Assembly: GCA_028866895.1 (NCBI GenBank)
Contig: JAGWHF010000012.1
Span: forward strand, 1-64,000
From: Nitrososphaerota archaeon
GTDB lineage: Archaea; Thermoproteota; Nitrososphaeria; Nitrososphaerales; Nitrosopumilaceae
Direction of reading: 5' to 3'
DNA: 64,000 nt
A program made the translations under genes and the position numbers. Numbering within the stretch: the stretch's first letter is position 1; each line of letters starts with the position of its first letter. Of the stretch, positions 60,289-64,000 are shown in pieces. The notes beneath the pieces were generated by a model, which saw nothing but the letters and a program-made list of their open reading frames with translations, searched no databases and was not told where the DNA came from.

Positions 60289-61602
60289 ATGCTAAAGTGC
60301 ACAAGACTTCTAGTAGATGACGATGTCAGGAGATGGTACGAGAATCTTTGTAGGGGAAGCAAGCTTACCGCAAGCGTAAGGCTACGAAGGCTTAACCTCT
60401 TTTGTATCCAACACAAGACATCTCCAGGGGAACTTGTATCGATTGGAAAACAGGATCCAAGAAAGCTTGATGACTTGTTGCACGATCATGTGGCAGAGCT
60501 TGAATCAAAAAAACATGCGCCAAGCTACATCGATGACGTTCTCAAGGCAGTAAGGTCATGGCTCTCCTACAACTATATCGAGCTTAAAAGAAAGATAAAG
60601 ATAGCAAACGCTGATGTTGCCGTAACACTGCAGAACGAGCAGATACCATCAAAGAAGGAGCTAAAAGAGATACTAGATGCGGCTACCAGAAGGGGACGTG
60701 CCAGCATATCCCTGATGGCGTTTGCAGGGCTCAGGCCGCAGGTTCTTGGAAAAGACGATGGTTCTGACGCGCTCCGTATGTCTGACATACCGGACTTGGG
60801 AATAGAAAACGAAACGATACATTTCAAGAGAATGCCTGCAATGATTGTGGTAAGGCCTGCGCTTTCCAAGGCGGGACACAGGTACATTACATTTCTTACA
60901 AGCCAAGGATGCCAGCATCTCTTAGGATACCTCAAGGGTCGCATCATGGAAGGTGAAAAAATAACAAACGACTCTCCTGTGATATCAGTAAACCAAGGAT
61001 GGGACAAGAAGGGAGGAAGGACAAGCAACCCTATTCTTACAACCAAATCAATCACAGTAGAGATTAGAGAAGCAATCTGGGCTGTAAAAAAGTCAAGACC
61101 ATATGTCCTGAGGTCATACTTTGACACCCAGCTTCTCATGGCTGAAAGCCATGGAAAGATAGCTCATGCATACAGGCAGTTCTTCATGGGCCACAAGGGA
61201 GACATGGAAGCTCGGTATACAACTAACAAGGGAAGGCTCTCAGACGAGATGTTGGAAGACATGAGGAGGACATTTCAGCAGAGCGAACAGTTCCTAACTA
61301 CAGAAGAGATCCAAGAAAAGGACAAGAAGGAACTACTGCTTGAGATGTGGCGCGAGCAGGCAAAGCTTTACGGAATAAATCCGATGAAGATAAAGATAGA
61401 GAAGCAAAGGGATGAAGAGGGTACACCAGGCCTTGATGACGAGATTCTTGCAATCAAGGACGCCATAATAAAATCAAGAGAGGAAAGATATCAGGGCAAG
61501 CTCGTCTCAGAGGAAAATCTTGTATCCTTTGTAGAACAGGGGTGGGACATCGTAAAGGAACTACAGAACGGCAAGGTCCTTGTGCGAAGGCGAGCTCTCT
61601 AG
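60289..61602 (+). CDS. tyrosine recombinase / integrase
   Basis: A 437-residue integrase. The catalytic set can be read as Arg149 (FAGLRPQV), Lys194 (ALSKAGHRY), Arg275 (VLRSYFDTQLL), His302 (FMGHKGD) and Tyr310 (EARYTTNKGRL). The second box has Leu where HxxR is more usual. Residues 1-115 are the helical core-binding domain and the last 100 residues are a charged extension. ATG 60289 is 20-30 bases after TATA-like CATTAAAAG (60261-60269). It is next to tRNA-Ala, the expected target. Confidence 0.88.
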   Translation: MLKCTRLLVDDDVRRWYENLCRGSKLTASVRLRRLNLFCIQHKTSPGELVSIGKQDPRKLDDLLHDHVAELESKKHAPSYIDDVLKAVRSWLSYNYIELKRKIKIANADVAVTLQNEQIPSKKELKEILDAATRRGRASISLMAFAGLRPQVLGKDDGSDALRMSDIPDLGIENETIHFKRMPAMIVVRPALSKAGHRYITFLTSQGCQHLLGYLKGRIMEGEKITNDSPVISVNQGWDKKGGRTSNPILTTKSITVEIREAIWAVKKSRPYVLRSYFDTQLLMAESHGKIAHAYRQFFMGHKGDMEARYTTNKGRLSDEMLEDMRRTFQQSEQFLTTEEIQEKDKKELLLEMWREQAKLYGINPMKIKIEKQRDEEGTPGLDDEILAIKDAIIKSREERYQGKLVSEENLVSFVEQGWDIVKELQNGKVLVRRRAL

Positions 61603-62043
61603 TACGCTCAGTATGGATTCTACTATCTTCTCCTTCTTTCTGTATGCCTTCTCTGATAGTATCGCAAGCAGCCCGTTTACAATCTCCTGGTACGGCTCTA
61701 TTGCCTTGCAAATCAAATAATCAAAAAACTCATGCCTCAGTGTCTTGACTGCCTCGTTGACGGTCTCAGAATAAATGTATACAGTTCTTCCACACACCTC
61801 ACCCTCCTTTGCAGAGTTGGCATCTGGAACCCATCTGAGCTGCAGTTCTTCCCCTTTCCCTGATGCTTTCTTGAGCCTTTCAAGCTCAGATTCTAACCTG
61901 TACAATACAGGATATGTGCAGGTCGATTTTAAGGGGCACGAGGATTCTTTTTCCTCCGGTGCTGATTTTGTGCAAGAAGCAAAAAGCTGCACGTGGCAAA
62001 AAATTTTCCACAAATCCCCAACTCGACGGTTCCAGAATATCAT
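61561..62043 (-). CDS. element-encoded protein with HExxD motif
   Basis: A 160-residue protein convergent to the integrase, overlapping its end by 42 bases. The N-terminal 45 residues are Cys-rich (five Cys up to STCTYP) and could bind metal. The helix KTLRHEFFDYLICKAIEPY has a HExxD/zincin-like pattern after strand GRTVYIYSET, as in small predicted metalloproteins. Enzymatic activity is uncertain. The start at 62043 lies only about two bases from the first hairpin. Confidence 0.55.
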   Translation of the reverse strand: MIFWNRRVGDLWKIFCHVQLFASCTKSAPEEKESSCPLKSTCTYPVLYRLESELERLKKASGKGEELQLRWVPDANSAKEGEVCGRTVYIYSETVNEAVKTLRHEFFDYLICKAIEPYQEIVNGLLAILSEKAYRKKEKIVESILSVLESSPSHKDLAVL

Positions 62044-62044
62044 T

Positions 62045-62112
62045 ACGTATCATAAAGGTGGACATCCAGCGGGAATATTTTCTCCCGTTAGATGTCCACC
62101 TTTATGATATGT
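62045..62112. repeat. tandem hairpin unit 1
   Basis: A perfect 19-base inverted repeat, 62048-62066 and 62091-62109, extended by three more pairs with one wobble. Inside it lies the conserved core CGGGAATATTTTCTCCCG (62070-62087). Confidence 0.85.
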
Positions 62113-62164
62113 AAAGATGTTACGTGGTAAGCCATCCTGGTGACAAGAAATAATCCTCTAGAAT

Positions 62165-62220
62165 CAAAAGATATACAATCGACGGGAATTTTTTCTCCCG
62201 CTGTTTGTTTATCTTTCTGA
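62165..62220. repeat. tandem hairpin unit 2
   Basis: An imperfect inverted repeat (about 62168-62187 with 62196-62216) around the core CGGGAATTTTTTCTCCCG (62183-62200). The stem sequence differs from unit 1 but mostly keeps self-complementarity. Confidence 0.75.
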
Positions 62221-62284
62221 TATGTAAAAATCCTACACAATATTGCAAGCCACTATGATGATAACATGGAATGATCCTCTAGAA

Positions 62285-62340
62285 TCAGAGGTGAATCATC
62301 CAACGGGAAAAAAAATTCCCGCTGGATGATTCACTCCTGA
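62285..62340. repeat. tandem hairpin unit 3
   Basis: TCAG/CTGA outer stem, a perfect 12-base stem (GTGAATCATCCA 62291-62302 with its complement 62323-62334) and the core CGGGAAAAAAAATTCCCG (62304-62321). The stem again differs from units 1 and 2. Confidence 0.85.
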
Positions 62341-62506
62341 ATTCATAACATTGTTCCATATGGTACAGACCCCCGAGATTAAGAACACCTGACAGTATGA
62401 GGCCGGGGACAAATTCCTCTGATTTTTGTTGCAGTGTTATCCTCTAAATCAAATTGCAGCGTCATTCATGTGTTATACATCAGGCGCAGCTTGCGGCCTG
62501 TCTCCG

Positions 62507-62516
62507 GCCCTTAAAT
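62507..62516 (+). promoter_or_regulatory. TATA-like box of the actin-like gene
   Basis: GCCCTTAAATGG overlaps an ATG at 62515 and lies 23-32 bases before a TTG at 62539, which favours the TTG as the start of a leaderless mRNA. Confidence 0.5.
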
Positions 62517-62538
62517 GGCACCCGCGTCACAATATTCG

Positions 62539-63378
62539 TTGACAGCAATAGGCCTTGACGTGGGAACCGGATTTGTGAAATGTGTCTCGGATGCCAAGAG
62601 GATAAGGTTCCCGTCGCTTTACGCTTACAGGCTGCCCCATGCGTGGGAAAAGGAGCAGAGGAAGGTCGAAGGGGTTGGCGATGCAGCAGCTGCCATGCTG
62701 CATGATCCTGATACCATATCAATCAGCCCTGTAATGTACGGAAGGCCGGTCAACGAGGAGGCATTTTCCAAGCTTGTAAGGGAGGCCGTGACATTAACTA
62801 CCGATAGCAGGGACGCGCTTGGCGAGAATCCACCGCAGATGGCATTTGCAGTGGGGCTGCCATATGAGGCCAAGTCAAGCCTTGGTGCCATACAAAAAAT
62901 GATAACAAGGCTGTACAAGCCGATAGCCTGTGATGTTGTGCCGCAGGCACTAGGCACAATTGTTTGCCAGTCCATGACAGACGGAATCGTGGTATCGATA
63001 GGCCGGGGAACCACCGAGATTGTAGCATTCTTGGGAAACGAGGCCAAGTGGGGCCAGTCACACCACCACGCGGTAGGTTACATCTCGTCCAAGATCGGGG
63101 GCGAGTACTCGTACCTTGACGATACAATATTTGCATCAGGGGAGAGTGCAAAGCTTGTTTCCGCACTTGCAGATTATATCATCAACAGGATACAAGCTTC
63201 AAGGCAGATCTTCCCAAGCCTGCAGGTAATAGTGTCAGGCAACGGCATACTGATACCTGGCATGGAGCAAGTCATCCGGTCAAGGATTGATGACATCATA
63301 ATACCGCAGGATCCTGTCATGTCAAATGCAATTGGGCTGTACAAGATTGCATCCTGGTACAAAGATTCGAGATGCTAA
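62539..63378 (+). CDS. actin-like ATPase (ParM/Alp-type, plasmid segregation)
   Basis: About 279 residues with the actin-fold ATP motifs: phosphate-1 AIGLDVGTGFVKCVS at the N-terminus, phosphate-2 IVVSIGRGTTEIVAF in the middle and the adenosine motif VIVSGNGILIPGM near the C-terminus. Length and order match archaeal ParM/Ta0583-like proteins that form filaments to segregate plasmids. The second phosphate loop has Ser-Ile-Gly-Arg where DxGxGT is common. TTG 62539 is preferred over ATG 62515 on promoter position. It overlaps the next gene by seven bases. Confidence 0.85.
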   Translation: MTAIGLDVGTGFVKCVSDAKRIRFPSLYAYRLPHAWEKEQRKVEGVGDAAAAMLHDPDTISISPVMYGRPVNEEAFSKLVREAVTLTTDSRDALGENPPQMAFAVGLPYEAKSSLGAIQKMITRLYKPIACDVVPQALGTIVCQSMTDGIVVSIGRGTTEIVAFLGNEAKWGQSHHHAVGYISSKIGGEYSYLDDTIFASGESAKLVSALADYIINRIQASRQIFPSLQVIVSGNGILIPGMEQVIRSRIDDIIIPQDPVMSNAIGLYKIASWYKDSRC

Positions 63379-63662
63379 GCCGCACCCAGAGAAGGTTTCT
63401 TACAGAACCGGATTCATTTTCAAGGAGGAATTCCAGGCAGCATCGCTATACCATAAGAAAGATGGTCGCAAGATCTCTTGATGATATCGAGCTTGTGATA
63501 AGGAACCACAATATTGTTGGGCTTGATATCAAATCATTGAAGACAAGGCTTGAGAGCCTTGTCATGTTGCTTGGGTCTGGCGATATCTCAGAGGATAAAA
63601 AAACGTCACCGGATATGCAGACAGGGGCAAACCCATACGTGAAAGCCAATTCCGCCTGGTGA
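63372..63662 (+). CDS. small basic protein, putative partner of the actin-like ATPase
   Basis: A 96-residue protein. The N-terminal half is strongly basic (SRTQRRFLTEPDSFSRRNSR, then RYTIRKMVAR) and could bind DNA; the second half is acidic and helical. Its ATG lies inside the end of the actin-like gene, so the two are translationally coupled. In ParM systems the downstream gene encodes the adaptor that links filament to DNA, and I infer the same role here. No ParR sequence signature is visible. Confidence 0.6.
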   Translation: MLSRTQRRFLTEPDSFSRRNSRQHRYTIRKMVARSLDDIELVIRNHNIVGLDIKSLKTRLESLVMLLGSGDISEDKKTSPDMQTGANPYVKANSAW

Positions 63663-64000
63663 AAATAGGCCTTTAATAGAAAACCCCTTTCTCTTCTTGA
63701 GCTCGAAAGCTCAAAACCAAAACCATACGTAAGACTGCGCAATACTGCGCAAATGCATCCCAGGCAACATCGCCACCCATTGTAGAATGTAAAACATTTT
63801 CCAAGAAAACTGTACAAGACTAAAACCTCCAAAACTACACAACTATATCCATATTGTCATCGTATGCAATGACGTCTGAACATGACTTGTAAAACCATCA
63901 AACGGCAGACCAAAAACCATACGACCAAGCTTGTAAATAAAAAATCAGACAAGAGAAAAAAGATACCCGGGATGATGACATCTTGTAAGATACTGCGTGA
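63663..64000. other. element region without clear gene
   Basis: About 340 bases. A small hairpin GAGCT-CGAA-AGCTC (about 63700-63713) and a direct repeat ACTGCGCAA/ACTGCGCAA (63734-63752) are seen. ACCATACG occurs at about 63722 and 63909. A frame may begin with the ATG at 63973 and run out of the window; the AT-rich GTAAATAAAAAATC (63932-63945) could be its promoter. Confidence 0.45.

Larger units (their letters stand above)
60204..64000 (+). mobile_element. integrated element at tRNA-Ala, right end outside window
   Basis: Downstream of tRNA-Ala come a tyrosine recombinase, a zincin-like gene, a set of tandem hairpin repeats, an actin-like ATPase and a small partner gene. Integrase plus segregation ATPase plus repeats suggests an integrated plasmid or virus-plasmid hybrid. 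No capsid, terminase or replication initiator gene is visible so far. Confidence 0.7.

Noticed and set aside
62045-62340. Hairpin repeats as a CRISPR array
   Set aside because: Units are about 115 bases apart, repeats are palindromic and differ in the stems, and there are no spacers of constant length or cas genes.
62045-62340. Hairpins as ordinary transcription terminators
   Set aside because: Archaeal termination depends mainly on T-runs; three tandem hairpins with the same core and repeated linkers are not explained by termination of two flanking genes.
63446-63832. Minus-strand frame of 128 codons opposite the actin partner gene
   Set aside because: Composition is Cys/Leu/Ser-rich and it runs opposite a translationally coupled small gene; no promoter is visible.

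Overview
The window comes from an ammonia-oxidising archaeon (Nitrososphaeria, the former Thaumarchaeota). It carries amoA, amoB, amoC and amoX, an Amt ammonium transporter and a PII protein. It also has a biotin-dependent acetyl-/propionyl-CoA carboxylase of the kind used in the 3-hydroxypropionate/4-hydroxybutyrate cycle, and an 11-subunit complex I operon without NuoE, NuoF or NuoG. Archaeal information-processing genes (TBP, RFC large subunit, ABCE1, eS1, uS15, Pcc1) and intron-containing tRNAs fit. The divergent amoB next to amoC-amoX-amoA resembles the arrangement I associate with group I.1a lineages, but I cannot name a genus. Many genes have a TATA-like box about 25-35 bases before the start codon and little or no leader, so I used TATA position to choose several GTG and TTG starts.

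Layout. 1-5000: end of a secreted protein with a PEF-type C-terminal anchor, an inositol monophosphatase-type phosphatase, and a cluster around the RFC large subunit. 5.1-8.7 kb: carboxylase operon (carboxyltransferase, biotin carboxylase, BCCP). 9.4-19.8 kb: nuoABCDHIJKMLN. 19.8-30.1 kb: housekeeping genes (prenyl synthase, tRNA-Glu with a T-loop intron, CADD/TenA-like protein, tRNA-CAT, TBP, PyrE, site-2 protease, RimI, Trm5-like, ABCE1, 5S rRNA). 30.3-33.6 kb: non-oxidative pentose phosphate operon with a transketolase/ribulose-phosphate epimerase fusion. 33.6-38 kb: ASCH protein, VWA/MoxR pair, geranylgeranyl reductase. 38.1-42.8 kb: a conserved archaeal translation cluster.

42.9-54.5 kb is the nitrogen region. 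It holds two small membrane proteins that could be the extra AMO subunits AmoY/AmoZ, PII, a Cas4-like Fe-S protein whose promoter nearly copies that of amt, a 53-residue membrane protein divergent from amt, amt itself and the amo genes. An inverted CTATGA/TCATAG motif recurs upstream of several of these genes and looks like a shared operator.

54.6-60.2 kb is an accessory stretch: a Dam-type methylase with an AbiTii-like gene, tRNA-Thr, a tRNA-Leu apparently interrupted by two introns, a regulator with a degenerate B12-type domain, and tRNA-Ile with a 13-base intron. From tRNA-Ala (60132) to the window end lies an integrated element: tyrosine recombinase, a zincin-like gene, three tandem hairpin repeats with conserved cores but different self-complementary stems, an actin-like segregation ATPase and its small downstream partner. 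This element and the amt-linked promoter system are the most promising leads.
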